From Petrocella atlantisensis (GTDB lineage Bacteria; Bacillota; Clostridia; Lachnospirales; Vallitaleaceae), in contig NZ_LR130778.1 of the NCBI RefSeq assembly GCF_900538275.1, forward strand, positions 2,786,001 to 2,850,000: a DNA stretch of 64,000 nt. Direction: 5' to 3'. Position 1 is the stretch's first letter, and each line of letters begins with the position of its first letter. This document shows, piece after piece, positions 17,901 to 25,819 of this stretch. The notes beneath the pieces are model-generated. The model saw only the letters and a program-made list of their open reading frames with translations, was not told the origin of the DNA and ran no database searches. A program made the position numbers and the translations under genes.

Positions 17901-18017
17901 GGTGTTGGTGGTGATGAACCGGGAATGCTATCCTTACTTGAAACCTATAAATTACCTAAAAATCAACGCTATGACTACCGATTTGTGATGAACTTTTCAA
18001 ATAACAATGGACAGTAA
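14943..18017 (+). CDS. lacZ: Beta-galactosidase, glycoside hydrolase family 2
   Basis: This 1024-residue cytosolic enzyme cleaves lactose or other beta-galactosides. It has the same length and layout as E. coli LacZ: jelly-roll domain (LNGIWKFYFC, INVPSVWETQG), immunoglobulin-like domains, a TIM barrel, and the C-terminal small-chain domain (FWRPPTDNDMG, SWFGRGPHETYMDR). The acid/base Glu is in WSLGNEAGYGD near residue 443, the nucleophile Glu in MSCEFAHAMENSLGN near residue 530, and the metal-site motif is NRHEFNPDTG. No transporter or regulator is adjacent, so it is a single-gene unit. The ribosome binding site is modest (GGGTGACAGG). Confidence 0.95.
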   Translation: MKKDWNNPLVISINKEKARHEAESHRSLEDYLNQVSTRQSLNGIWKFYFCKNDLDRPDGFFDKDLDTKDWDHINVPSVWETQGYDKPYYLAFDYPPAVSKRTKEIPWIDEEKNPVGIYRTDFVLEESWAQNDIFCHFGAVKSAFYLYINGHQVGYSQGSMTPSEFNITGFVTPGENQMTVEVYKYSDGTYLEDQDMWFMAGIYRNVYIYQESRSGIKDFYFYNTFDAAYENAFLHSEITLKSFSDVQKLELYLSEQEGELGQCILEKSELTMVNQDVLEIPNPKKWNHETPNLYFLTCIIKNDDGEIIEIKGTTYGFRTVEIKNARFLINGVPIIFKGVNRHEFNPDTGWYLPRALREQDIKIIKQHNINAIRTAHYPNDPHLYELCDLHGLYVIDEADIETHGVRKKNIPGDNPMWTHAVVDRMNRMVLRDRRHPSIVMWSLGNEAGYGDNFRIMKKEAMKLDETRPFHYEGDLDLKVSDVLSIMYPSPEKAAQYGRLENTKITLVQNLMNQLTADQKAFKREQYMDKPVMSCEFAHAMENSLGNFAEHIKVFETYDNWCGGFIWDFVDQSIRKGTKEDKDYWTYGGDYNEEKHHGHFCANGIISADRTLHPAILEVKKVYQDFEIRKENQGYILYNKRFFTGLEDYTFVYIRKVDGYVVEEKSLEIPWVGPGAAELLVVPENNLKNDGVVHDVFVARLKTDHWYAKAGYEMGFEQFCVQEAGNKIMEEGAKVQVKKTDEGLSVKGGDLVVHFMREDGLIHKILFKDQVILDHRFQLNFWRPPTDNDMGLANFRPELTGLINRSIYKKLTDHPPKAVRFLVNRKENNVIITSMYEVPAFKKLEIRYYMNSLGDLQIRTIAVPKKDMIRLGFTTEFGNAFKHVSWFGRGPHETYMDRKTGGKYGRYHQDVEDMPHDYMRPQENGLRSDIYEVELMAPNKSIRIKSDQKPLFFSVWPYTMKSLEKARHSYEMKHEGIVTLNIDGFHRGVGGDEPGMLSLLETYKLPKNQRYDYRFVMNFSNNNGQ

Positions 18018-18031
18018 TCACACAATGTGAT
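18017..18031. promoter_or_regulatory. Small inverted repeat, possible operator
   Basis: ATCAC-ACAAT-GTGAT has perfect 5-bp arms and a 5-nt centre, starting at the last base of lacZ and lying upstream of a TATAAT at 18043-18048 before the next gene. The same architecture (ATCAC-N5-GTGAT) lies in the fasciclin-gene promoter at 47468-47482. It could be chance. Confidence 0.25.
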
Positions 18032-18086
18032 AATATATATCATATAATAGTCGTTGTTATTTAATGCTCATAAGGGGGCTTGAACT

Positions 18087-19880
18087 ATGAATGAAATCTC
18101 AAATATGATTCTTTATCACGCTTATCGGGCAGGGGCTCATGAAGTTATCCGACATAGAAACCAACTCAATAGCATAAATGTTTTTCCGGTAGCTGATGGT
18201 GATACGGGATCAAATCTTTCTTCAATGATGCACAGTATTCTAAATGAATCCAAATTGGAAAAGGATATTGGAAATACCATGCGCTCAATAGCTGACGCTG
18301 CAATCATAGGAGCGCGAGGTAACTCAGGTATTATATTTGCCCAGTACCTCAGTGGTGTAAGTATTGGTTTGGAAAAAGGTGCAGGTATCATTAGCATTCG
18401 TCATTATGTTGAAGCCAATAAGACGGCAGTCGATTATGCCTATGATGCTGTTGAGATGCCTACAGAAGGTACGATGCTAACTTTGATTCGTGTATGGTCA
18501 GAAGCCCTTTATCGCTTTATGAAGAAGACCACAGATTTTGGAGAGTTACTGAGCTATGCTTATGGTGACATTGAAGAAGCACTCATTAAGACCCAATATC
18601 AATTGGCGAGTCTAAAAAAAGCTGCTGTTGTAGATGCGGGTGCCAAGGGATTTGTCCATTTTATAGATGGCTTTTTACAATTTTTAAAAGGTGATCATGA
18701 TACACAAATAAAGTATAACTCTAAGGATATCGTGCTTGAACTAGAACCATTGGTAAAAGTTAAGCATCATGAGAATGTTGATTTAACGTATAGGTATTGT
18801 ACAGAAGCGATGATGACAGACTTAAAGCGGCCACTTAAAGAGATAAAAAATGATCTTCATACTTTTGGCAATTCATTAATAGTAGCTGGCAATGAGCGCA
18901 AGATGCGTGTTCATATACACACCAATCAGCCAGCTGATTTTTTTAGAGAACTGAGAAATATAGGACAGATTACCTTTCAAAAAGTAGATGATATGGTTAT
19001 GCAAAGCAGTTTGGTGAATGAAAGTAAATATAAAGTAGGATTGGTAACGGATTCTATTGCAGATCTTCCACAAACATTTATTGAAAAACATCAGATACAG
19101 GTTATTAATTTGAATATCCTCCATAAGGAAGATATATATATTGATCGAATCACTATAGATAATACGACAGCTATTCGATTACTAGAAGAAGGTGAAGAGC
19201 GTGCAACCTCTTCACAACCGGATAGACAGACCGTTATTTTTCAGCTTCAAAATCTGCAAGCGTATTATGATGAGATTATTGTGATTACAGTTTCAAAGGC
19301 ATTAAGTGGTACCTATAATGTTTTTCAAAAAGCGGCCACTGAGTTAGAGAATAATCCATCCAAAATTACAGTTATTGACTCAAAGCAAAATTCAGCTGCC
19401 CAAGGACTATTGGTTATGGAATGTGCGAAGCTCATAGAACAGGGCGTGCCTTATAATAAGATTATAGAGACGATGCAGACTTTGGTAGAAAGAAGTAAGA
19501 TTTTAGTTAGTGTCAAGAATCTTAATGCAATGATTATGTCAGGTAGACTGAGTACAAAAGGTGGAAAAATTGCCAATCTTATTAACCTTAAGCCTATCGT
19601 AACATTAGATCCTAAAGGTGAAGGCGGACTTGGAGGATTTGCTTTTAGTCATGAGGCCAGTCTAAAGAAAATCAAGAAAAAATTGATTAAAATCAACGGT
19701 ACGGTAGGTTTGAAGGCTTATTGTGTCGTCCATGCGAATAACCTAGAAGCTGCTAAAGCATACGCTATAGAGTTAGAACGAGTATTAGAAATGGCGCCGG
19801 TTTACCTAGAAGATGTATCCTCAATCATCGCTATAGGTGCAGGTGATGGCGCAATAGCGGTAGGTTATATCACCCATTAG
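18087..19880 (+). CDS. DhaL (DAK2) - DegV fusion protein, fatty acid kinase-like
   Basis: The N-terminal third (residues 1-200) is a DAK2/DhaL kinase-type domain with the nucleotide/metal motif [13 protein letters not shown] and [18 protein letters not shown] middle region resembles the FakA/YloV linker. From about residue 313 there is a DegV (EDD) lipid-binding domain, starting [12 protein letters not shown] and containing ATSSQPD and [12 protein letters not shown]. In many Bacillota the kinase (FakA) and the acyl-carrier protein (FakB/DegV) are separate; here they form one 597-residue chain. The likely role is phosphorylation of exogenous fatty acids for phospholipid synthesis, inferred from the two families. 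A strong AAGGGGG site precedes the ATG. Confidence 0.85.
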   Translation: MNEISNMILYHAYRAGAHEVIRHRNQLNSINVFPVADGDTGSNLSSMMHSILNESKLEKDIGNTMRSIADAAIIGARGNSGIIFAQYLSGVSIGLEKGAGIISIRHYVEANKTAVDYAYDAVEMPTEGTMLTLIRVWSEALYRFMKKTTDFGELLSYAYGDIEEALIKTQYQLASLKKAAVVDAGAKGFVHFIDGFLQFLKGDHDTQIKYNSKDIVLELEPLVKVKHHENVDLTYRYCTEAMMTDLKRPLKEIKNDLHTFGNSLIVAGNERKMRVHIHTNQPADFFRELRNIGQITFQKVDDMVMQSSLVNESKYKVGLVTDSIADLPQTFIEKHQIQVINLNILHKEDIYIDRITIDNTTAIRLLEEGEERATSSQPDRQTVIFQLQNLQAYYDEIIVITVSKALSGTYNVFQKAATELENNPSKITVIDSKQNSAAQGLLVMECAKLIEQGVPYNKIIETMQTLVERSKILVSVKNLNAMIMSGRLSTKGGKIANLINLKPIVTLDPKGEGGLGGFAFSHEASLKKIKKKLIKINGTVGLKAYCVVHANNLEAAKAYAIELERVLEMAPVYLEDVSSIIAIGAGDGAIAVGYITH

Positions 19881-19891
19881 GAGGGGATATT

Positions 19892-20656
19892 ATGTTTATA
19901 CAAGCTTTAATTATACTTTTTATATATTTTACAGGTCTGTTTCTACTCGGACAGGTTTTATCGGACAACTCCATTGTTGACATTGGATGGGGTGGTGGTT
20001 TTGTGATTCTGGCCATTGCCGGCTTGATTCTTGGTAAGCAATTAAGTGCAGTGCATTTACTCACCACGGCTTTTGTTCTTCTGTGGGGTGTGAGGTTGGT
20101 AATACACTTGGCTAAACGTAACATCGGCAAACCCGAAGATTATAGATATGTTCAGATGCGTGCTAGATGGGGCAACAAATGGCCTAGGTTAAAAGCTTTT
20201 TTGAATGTTTATATGCTCCAGATGGTGGTTATGTATGTGGTAGCACTTCCGATTATTGCGCTTGTAGGTAAATCAGTTGATCTAGGTATTTTTTCTTTAA
20301 TTGGAAGTATCGTTTTTGTTATTGGTTATCTTTTTGAGGTGATTGGTGATGAACAACTAAGGCGGTTTAAAGCTTTGCCGGAGAATAGAGGTAAGATTAT
20401 TACGTCAGGTTTATGGCGATATACTAGGCATCCTAATTATTTTGGTGAAGCTATGATTTGGTGGGGTATTTATTTGACTGTATTAGAAGCACCCGGCACA
20501 ACTTGGACTTTTATTGGTCCGTTGTTGATCACTCTTTTTTTAAGGTATGTATCCGGTGTTCCATTGCTTGAGAAGAAGTATAAGGATCGAGAGGATTTCA
20601 AGGCTTATAAGGCGGTGACACCGGTTTTTGTTCCCTGGTTTCCTAAGAAGATGTAG
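19892..20656 (+). CDS. DUF1295 family membrane protein (steroid reductase / ICMT-like fold)
   Basis: This 254-residue polytopic protein has about six hydrophobic segments. The C-terminal signature of the steroid 5-alpha-reductase/isoprenylcysteine methyltransferase-like superfamily is visible: [19 protein letters not shown], followed by [16 protein letters not shown]. The N-terminal [11 protein letters not shown] also matches DUF1295 proteins. It would act in the membrane on a lipid or isoprenoid substrate, not identified here. It follows the DhaL-DegV gene after 11 bp with an AGGAGGGG site, so the two are probably co-transcribed and may share a lipid-related role. Confidence 0.85.
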   Translation: MFIQALIILFIYFTGLFLLGQVLSDNSIVDIGWGGGFVILAIAGLILGKQLSAVHLLTTAFVLLWGVRLVIHLAKRNIGKPEDYRYVQMRARWGNKWPRLKAFLNVYMLQMVVMYVVALPIIALVGKSVDLGIFSLIGSIVFVIGYLFEVIGDEQLRRFKALPENRGKIITSGLWRYTRHPNYFGEAMIWWGIYLTVLEAPGTTWTFIGPLLITLFLRYVSGVPLLEKKYKDREDFKAYKAVTPVFVPWFPKKM

Positions 20657-20685
20657 GTTAGGTTAAAAAGAAATATTATATAAAG

Positions 20686-20818
20686 AGGTCCCATGAAAAC
20701 CCTTCCACAGTGTATATGATTACGGCCTCCAGTTGGTGCGTCCTGCACCAAAAGTCGGCGGACAGCTCCTGCTGTCTTGCTCCATCATACACACTGATTC
20801 CAGGAACTTCCTGGTCGG
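20686..20818. repeat. Structured dispersed repeat, family 1, copy B
   Basis: The compact copy of the element seen at 7926-8140. Left-end, TACGGCCTC and TTGGTGCGTCCTGCACCAA blocks are conserved. CAGTGTATATGAT pairs with ATCATACACACTG with one mismatch, closing a stem over two inner hairpins (TTGGTGC/GCACCAA and GACAGC/GCTGTC). In copy A the second inner hairpin has a different sequence (GTCTGCAT/ATGCAGAC) but still pairs, so structure rather than sequence appears to be kept. Confidence 0.75.
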
Positions 20819-20835
20819 TTTTGAATAATTGCAGT

Positions 20836-20870
20836 AGGTCCCATGAAACCCCTTCCACAGTGTGTATGAC
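20836..20870. repeat. Partial left end of dispersed repeat, family 1
   Basis: AGGTCCCATGAAACCCC and TTCCACAGTGTGTATGAC repeat the first 35 bp of copies A and B, then similarity stops at CTTCGAAATG. It lies 17 bp after copy B, which suggests a nested or aborted copy. Confidence 0.65.
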
Positions 20871-20994
20871 CTTCGAAATGTTTTATATTATTGCATAGTA
20901 GCAAGTGTTCATTTGTCGCATCTCTCTATGAGAAAAGATAGAAAATGAATGCTTGTTTTTTTATCCCCCTTAATCATAATAAGATCAAAATCCC

Positions 20995-21166
20995 AAAATT
21001 AAGTTTCACAGATTGCCTAAATATCTATGCAATAGCTCAACTATATAATTTTGACTATCAAAATTAAGTTTCTCTTATTACATAGAATACATAGATTGCG
21101 TTGAAGCATTCGCAACTATATATCCTATGCAATAGTTCAACTAAATAATTTTGACGATCAAATCAT
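20995..21166. repeat. Dispersed palindromic repeat, family 2, two nested tandem copies
   Basis: Two units begin AAAATTAAGTTTC (20995 and 21060) and end CTATGCAATAG, CTCAACTATATAATTTTGAC or a close variant. The first unit lacks the middle. The second holds the hairpin TTGCGTTGAAGCATTCGCAA (21096-21115). The ends (TCAAAATTA / TAATTTTGA) are inverted repeats, as in miniature mobile elements. Related cores lie at 58861-58881 and, reversed, at 62497-62525. The stretch 20871-20994 holds nothing else that I can identify. Confidence 0.65.
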
Positions 21167-21234
21167 AATTGTGCCATATTTGGATTCTATAATGAGGATA
21201 TAACAATATACATGAAAACGAAGGAGGTAGTACT

Positions 21235-21417
21235 ATGATGTTACTCGTATTTGCACTGATTGGATTTGGTATTTATTATATGGTAAAAGAACAAAAGGTT
21301 ACTGGGTTTAGAAGCGATGCTAAGACAGGTCCGGAAGAAACCTTGAAGCAAAGATACGCAACTGGCGAAATAGATGAAGAGACTTTCACGAGAATGATGA
21401 AGACCATTAAAGGTTAA
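21235..21417 (+). CDS. SHOCT domain membrane-anchored small protein
   Basis: This 60-residue protein has one N-terminal membrane helix (MMLLVFALIGFGIYYMV). Its C-terminal short SHOCT motif is visible as LKQRYATGEIDEETFTRM. SHOCT segments are short oligomerisation or protein-contact units of largely unknown role. An exact AAGGAGG site lies before the ATG. The next gene, 13 bp away, encodes another SHOCT protein, and a two-component system follows, so the pair may be regulated by that system. Confidence 0.85.
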   Translation: MMLLVFALIGFGIYYMVKEQKVTGFRSDAKTGPEETLKQRYATGEIDEETFTRMMKTIKG

Positions 21418-21430
21418 GGAGGAATAAGCG

Positions 21431-21694
21431 ATGATGATGTTTCAAAGAGGTTTTCAAGGCGGTTATAGAGGTGGTGCGTGTTGGTCAGGTGGTTACTTAG
21501 GTTACGGCTGGCATATGCTGATTATGGCGGTTGTCTTATTGACAATCATTTTTACAGTTATTTATTTGGTTAATAAATCAACCCATAGACATGACAACAA
21601 AGATGTTCTGGATATTTTGAAAATGAAATATGTTCAAGGTGACCTGACTGAAGAAGAATATACTAAGAAAAAAGATCTGCTGTTAAAAAAATAG
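21431..21694 (+). CDS. SHOCT domain membrane-anchored small protein
   Basis: This 87-residue protein has a short Gly/Arg-rich N terminus (FQRGFQGGYRGGACWSGG), one membrane helix (HMLIMAVVLLTIIFTVIYLV) and a C-terminal SHOCT motif (LDILKMKYVQGDLTEEEY). It is a paralogue of the preceding 60-residue protein at its C terminus. It is co-transcribed with that gene (13 bp gap, TAAGGAGG site) and lies 65 bp upstream of the interrupted response regulator. The role is unknown; membrane stress or metal-linked operons often carry such proteins. Confidence 0.85.
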   Translation: MMMFQRGFQGGYRGGACWSGGYLGYGWHMLIMAVVLLTIIFTVIYLVNKSTHRHDNKDVLDILKMKYVQGDLTEEEYTKKKDLLLKK

Positions 21695-21913
21695 GAAGAA
21701 AGATTTAGGAAGATGGACAATTCAGTCATGCTCCTGTAGAATCAAAATGAGGTGATTGGATGAAATATCAGATTATGATGGTTGAAGATCAAAAAGAGAT
21801 TCGAGATATTGTTATAAAATATCTCGAGAAAGAAGATTACGAAGTTCTCGTAGCAGAAGATGGTTTATAATGTACACATAGTGTTGGACACAGATCCTAG
21901 AAAATAAGTTATA

Positions 21914-22243
21914 ATGAAGACTATGAGTAGACAAAGAAGAACTTGGACACCCCAGGAAAAAGCAAATATAGTATTGGAGATTTTGCGTGAGGAATCACCT
22001 CTTGCCGAAATCTCAAAAAAGTATGATATAGCTCAGCCAGTTCTGAGCCGATGGAAAACGGAATTCATAAGCAACATGCCTGCTGTCTTTGATAAGAAAG
22101 GCGAAGACGTTCAGAAAGTCAAAGAAGAATACGAGGAGGAAAAGGAGATCCTCATCAAAAAGATTGGTGAACTTTCTATGGATGTCGATTATCTTAAAAA
22201 AAAACAAGAACAGGTTTTACAACTTCGGAAAAAAAGGCATTAG
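21914..22243 (+). CDS. IS3-family transposase OrfA (helix-turn-helix subunit)
   Basis: This 109-residue DNA-binding part of an IS3-type transposase starts MSRQRRTWTPQEKANIVLEI and has the HTH segment LAEISKKYDIAQPVLSRWK. A Lys/Glu-rich leucine-zipper-like coiled coil follows. Near its end the messenger contains seven A residues followed by GG, the classical slippery site at which ribosomes move -1 into the orfB frame to make the fused OrfAB transposase. It looks intact. Confidence 0.88.
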   Translation: MKTMSRQRRTWTPQEKANIVLEILREESPLAEISKKYDIAQPVLSRWKTEFISNMPAVFDKKGEDVQKVKEEYEEEKEILIKKIGELSMDVDYLKKKQEQVLQLRKKRH

Positions 22244-23072
22244 TTGAATTCAGTGGTTCAAAGCTGACTATTATGCGTCAATGCCAGTTACTCGGATTGC
22301 CCAGATCAACCGCTTATCATATACCGGTTCCAGTCGCACCCTCGAAACAGGAGATTGATATTAAAAATGCCATCGATCGTATTCACTTTAAGGAACCCTC
22401 TTTTGGTGTGCGCAGAATCCGTAATGAGCTCCACAAACTTGGCTACGAAATCGGAAGGCGTTTGGTAAAGCGATATATGCAGGAAATGGATATTGTTGCC
22501 TTCTATCCAGGACCAAACCTAAGTAAACGTGCAAAGCAAGCAAAAACGTATCCGTATCTATTAAGAAACTTAGCGATTAGAAAGCCGAATCAAGTCTGGT
22601 CGATTGACATTTCATACATAGGAACCCCAACGGGTTTTGTATATATAACAGCCATTATAGACTGGTATTCCAGGTTTATAGTCGGTTATTCTATCAGCAA
22701 TACATTACAGGCTGAATCAGTCACTAGAGTTGTTAAAGAAGCAATCAGGAATCATGGCAAGCCTGAAATTATAAACAGTGATCAAGGTGTACAATTCACC
22801 TCAAGGGAGTACATCGAGCTTATTAAAAGCTACGAATCCATTAAAATCAGCATGGATGGTAAAGGCCGTGCAACGGACAATATAGCCATTGAACGTTTCT
22901 TTAGATCATACAAATGGGAACGACTATACTTAATGTATCCAGAGACGGTCTCAGAAGTAAAACTATAACAAGGGAATACATTCAGCATTACAATTATGAT
23001 CGAGGGCATCAGAGTTACAAGTATAAAACACCGGCAGAAATCTATTACGCTACTGCTGAAAAAGCTGCATAA
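22237..23072 (+). pseudogene. IS3-family transposase OrfB (DDE catalytic part), frameshifted at 3' end
   Basis: The -1 frame downstream of the slippery site reads ALVEFSGSKLTIMRQCQLLG and then an rve-type integrase core. The first catalytic Asp is in VWSIDISYIG, the second in INSDQGVQFTS, and the Glu in NIAIERFFRSYKWE. A stop at 22966-22968 cuts the frame after VSEVKL. A different frame then gives the expected C terminus REYIQHYNYDRGHQ to KTPAEIYYATAEKAA, ending at 23072. A single-base loss near 22966 explains this. The element has probably lost its own full-length transposase. Confidence 0.82.
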
Positions 23073-23709
23073 TCAAGAAAGGAGTTCATAACTAAGATTT
23101 CTTGATTTTGTGTCTTGACAAGCGTGCACATTATAGTTTTTTGGCCCTTGAGCTTTTTAGTCAGTCTTTGATTCATCTTGTCCTACTGGACATCATGATG
23201 CCTGGCATTGACGGATTTGAGGTCTTAAAAGAGATTCGAAAAATATCCGACGTGCCGGTGATTATGTTGACAGCAAAAAAAGAAGAGATAGATCGAATTA
23301 AGGGTTTTGAACAAGGTGCAGATGATTATGTACTTAAGCCTTTTAGTCCGAGGGAGCTCATGGGAAGAATTAAAGTTCTACTTAAAAGGGTTTATCATGA
23401 ATCAGAGACCATGGTATACAGATACAAAGATTTAAGTCTGCATATAGGAAGCATGAAGCTATACAAAAATCAAGAGGAAATCACCATCACCTCTGCTGAG
23501 TATGGCTTGTTGTGCGCATTTTTTAAAAACCAAGGTCAGGTTCTAAGTAGAGAGCAGTTGATTGGATTGGCTTATGGACAGAATTATGATGGGTATGACC
23601 GTAACGTTGACAGTTATATAAAACGCATTCGTCAAAAAATAGAAACCGACCCCAAAGCGCCTGAAATACTGATAACAAAATATGGCGCCGGCTACATGTT
23701 TGGAGGTAA

Positions 23710-25080
23710 ATGATGGTATCAATAAGACAACAATGGTTGAGTGTTCTTATATTTATAGCGGTACTATCTGTCGCCGTTAATGCATTGGTTCTAAGTGCGC
23801 TTATAAACAGATATTTTCTTGAATATACCACAAAAAACTATGAAGCACATGTAGAACAGATTACTTTATACTCACAGAGAAGCCTGCAGAATTTAGATGT
23901 GAATAAAAATCAAATGGTTATGGATATGGAAACACATCTTAGTGATCCGATTACAAGTATTAAGTTATATGATGCCCTAGGCGAACTTCTTATTGAAGTA
24001 TCTAAAGATCAGAGATTCGGACCGGACATGATGCGAGAAGGTATGATGTCTAGTATGATGGGTGGCTTCTTTGAAGAAATGGATCGTATTGATCTCAAAG
24101 ATGATACAGGCGCAAAAATTGGTCAACTCAATATCTTGCGCTATAGCTCACTAGAGAATTCTATGGCAACAAGGATGTTTAGAGTAGCTCTATTTACCAA
24201 CAGTTTGATATCTGTTGGGCTTGTGATAATTATGTCTGTTGTTATAGGGTTGATTGTTAGCAAGAAAATGAGCAGGGATCTTAAAGATACATCTGTGTTA
24301 GCACAGAAGATTGATATAGGAGAAGATTTGGAAATCCATTCATCTAAAGTCATGGAAATCCGAATCATACAGGAGCGTTTGGAAGCACTTCGATCCAAAT
24401 TGAAGCTTAAACAAAGGAGTCGAAAAAATCTGACAGATGCCCTGCTCCATCAAACAAGAACACCCTTAACGATCTTGAAGTCTCATTTTGAAGGCTATGA
24501 AGATGGATTAATACATTTTACTGAAGATGAAATCAAAACCTGTGAGAATCAGATTGAAGATTTAACGGTTATAATCGAGAACATGAGTGGTATGATCGAT
24601 GCTGACCAAGATATGGATGAGGTTAGGGTTGAGGAAATTGATGTTCATGCGATGCTTACAAGAATTGTAAAAGGATTATCGGTTCAATTTGAAAGAAAAG
24701 GCATAACACTGATGCTTAATAGTCATGAAAAGATAAAAATAAAATCAGACCCTTACAAGTTAAGCCAAGCAATTTACAATATATTGACCAATGCCTATAA
24801 GTATACGAATGGTAATGGCAGAGTCGTTGTAAACTATCAAGAAAAAGACGGCCGTGTCTGTATTAGTGTGAAAGATGATGGCATAGGTATAGAAAAAGAA
24901 GAAATTGGCCAAATCTTTAATGCTTACTATAGAGGTGGTAATGCAAACAAAACACAAGGTGAAGGCATCGGGTTGCATGTTGTGAAGGAGAATCTAAAAA
25001 GCATCCAAGGCACAGTAGATGTGACTTCAATGCTTAATGTTGGAACTGAGTTTACGATTAAGATACCTAAAGTGATTTAG
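23710..25080 (+). CDS. Sensor histidine kinase
   Basis: This 456-residue membrane kinase has its start overlapping the stop of the interrupted response regulator. A first transmembrane helix lies near residues 8-30, a sensor region of about 120 residues includes the Met-rich MMREGMMSSMMGGFFEEM, and a second helix lies near 160-182. The H-box is divergent (LLHQTRTPLTILKSHFEGY) but keeps the His. The N-box reads IYNILTNAYKYTNG, and GEGIGLHVVKENL is the G-box. The kinase looks intact although its regulator is broken. Unless transcription starts inside or near the IS, its expression may also be reduced. The Met-rich loop might bind a metal; that is speculative. Confidence 0.9.
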   Translation: MMVSIRQQWLSVLIFIAVLSVAVNALVLSALINRYFLEYTTKNYEAHVEQITLYSQRSLQNLDVNKNQMVMDMETHLSDPITSIKLYDALGELLIEVSKDQRFGPDMMREGMMSSMMGGFFEEMDRIDLKDDTGAKIGQLNILRYSSLENSMATRMFRVALFTNSLISVGLVIIMSVVIGLIVSKKMSRDLKDTSVLAQKIDIGEDLEIHSSKVMEIRIIQERLEALRSKLKLKQRSRKNLTDALLHQTRTPLTILKSHFEGYEDGLIHFTEDEIKTCENQIEDLTVIIENMSGMIDADQDMDEVRVEEIDVHAMLTRIVKGLSVQFERKGITLMLNSHEKIKIKSDPYKLSQAIYNILTNAYKYTNGNGRVVVNYQEKDGRVCISVKDDGIGIEKEEIGQIFNAYYRGGNANKTQGEGIGLHVVKENLKSIQGTVDVTSMLNVGTEFTIKIPKVI

Positions 25081-25092
25081 TAACAAACTATT

Positions 25093-25458
25093 TTAGTCCT
25101 TAGTTAGGTCAACAATGGTATTCCATAAGTCTTTCAAAAAGAATTCCACCTCATCATCTGAATCATAGATCAAACAGGGTACATCCTGACCATAAGAAGA
25201 TTCGGCAAAATCAATTACCGCTTCCATATTATCATCTACAAGGATTAAATAGATAAAGGGCAAATTTGACCCATACTCTAAAGATATGATTGACTCAGGA
25301 TTATTTGGGGTTTGTAGCTCTTTATCTAAAATAATCAAGATAAATGTATTTAACGATAGTGGGTTAAAACAGTGGTAGCCTAGGAAGTCCTCTAAGTTAG
25401 TTGGAATAATATTATAGCCATAATCTTGTATATGTTGTAGAACGATATTATGTTTCAT
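25093..25458 (-). CDS. Hypothetical acidic protein
   Basis: This 121-residue soluble protein with many Asp and Glu starts MKHNIVLQHIQDYGYNIIP. I do not recognise a family. A GAGGT site lies 7 nt before the ATG. It is convergent with the histidine kinase (12 bp between stops) and transcribed alone. Its regular alternation of hydrophobic strands (TFILIILDKEL, PFIYLILVDDN, PCLIYDSDD) suggests a compact alpha/beta fold. Confidence 0.65.
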   Translation of the reverse strand: MKHNIVLQHIQDYGYNIIPTNLEDFLGYHCFNPLSLNTFILIILDKELQTPNNPESIISLEYGSNLPFIYLILVDDNMEAVIDFAESSYGQDVPCLIYDSDDEVEFFLKDLWNTIVDLTKD

Positions 25459-25551
25459 GAAAATACCTCACTTATTTTTTCGTAGACAATTGTCTATTAG
25501 AATCAACTCTTACTATAGCATCTTTTAAAATATAAAGATAGAAAAAAGCAT

Positions 25552-25600
25552 AAAGTATAAATAAAAAGACGACTAATAATCGTCTTTTTATTTATACTTT
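25552..25600. terminator. Perfect 21-bp stem-loop with T-run between divergent genes
   Basis: Arms 25552-25572 and 25580-25600 are perfectly complementary around the loop CTAATAA, with ACTTTTAATT following. It has the form of a strong terminator in either direction, yet both neighbours are transcribed away from it. It may end a small unannotated transcript. The next 160 bp (25600-25760) are extremely A+T rich, with no gene visible. Confidence 0.6.
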
Positions 25601-25819
25601 TAATTGAGGATATAAATATATTAATAACATAAATATAAAACGTGATTTAAACTTAAAATATAAATACTATAAAAATATAATAATAATAAACTATATTAAA
25701 ACAATAAAAAATATTATTAAAAATACAATAAAAAATTATTAAAAATTGATGAAAATAAATTGTGTTTTGTTAAAACATGTGGTATGATTATTCTAATATT
25801 ATTTCGGGAGAGTGATGAT

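Larger units (their letters stand above)
21867..23135 (+). mobile_element. IS3-family insertion sequence
   Basis: About 1.27 kb with two overlapping reading frames and related ends: ATAATGTACAC at 21867 and the reverse of ATAATGTGCAC ending near 23134, with further matches inward (GACACA). The flanks carry GTTT at 21863-21866 and 23136-23139, consistent with a 4-bp (or 3-bp) target duplication. The exact ends are ambiguous by a base or so. A run of seven A followed by GG at 22229-22237 is the expected -1 frameshift site between orfA and orfB. OrfB also has a separate disabling frameshift near its 3' end. Confidence 0.88.
21760..23713 (+). pseudogene. OmpR-family response regulator split by an IS3-family element
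   Basis: The 5' part (ATG 21760) encodes MKYQIMMVEDQKEIRDIVIK and continues to VLVAEDG before the insertion at about 21866. The 3' part resumes near 23136 with FLALELFSQS and contains the phospho-acceptor region LVLLDIMMPG, IMLTAKKEE, DYVLKPFSP and a winged helix ending TKYGAGYMFGGK. Removing the insert and one GTTT repeat restores a single reading frame (GAT GGT TTT TTG GCC). The 3' part alone is open from 23102, but it lacks the acidic pocket, so it should not be phosphorylated normally. The kinase gene overlaps its stop by 4 bp. Confidence 0.88.

Noticed and set aside
23102-23713. An intact stand-alone response regulator
   Set aside because: The receiver lacks its first strand and acidic pocket, and its first codons belong to the IS right end. 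It is the 3' part of the split gene.
25760-25819. Upstream start for the 66-residue gene
   Set aside because: The extra 20 residues lack a ribosome site and lie in A+T-rich DNA; GGGAG before 25820 fits the later start.
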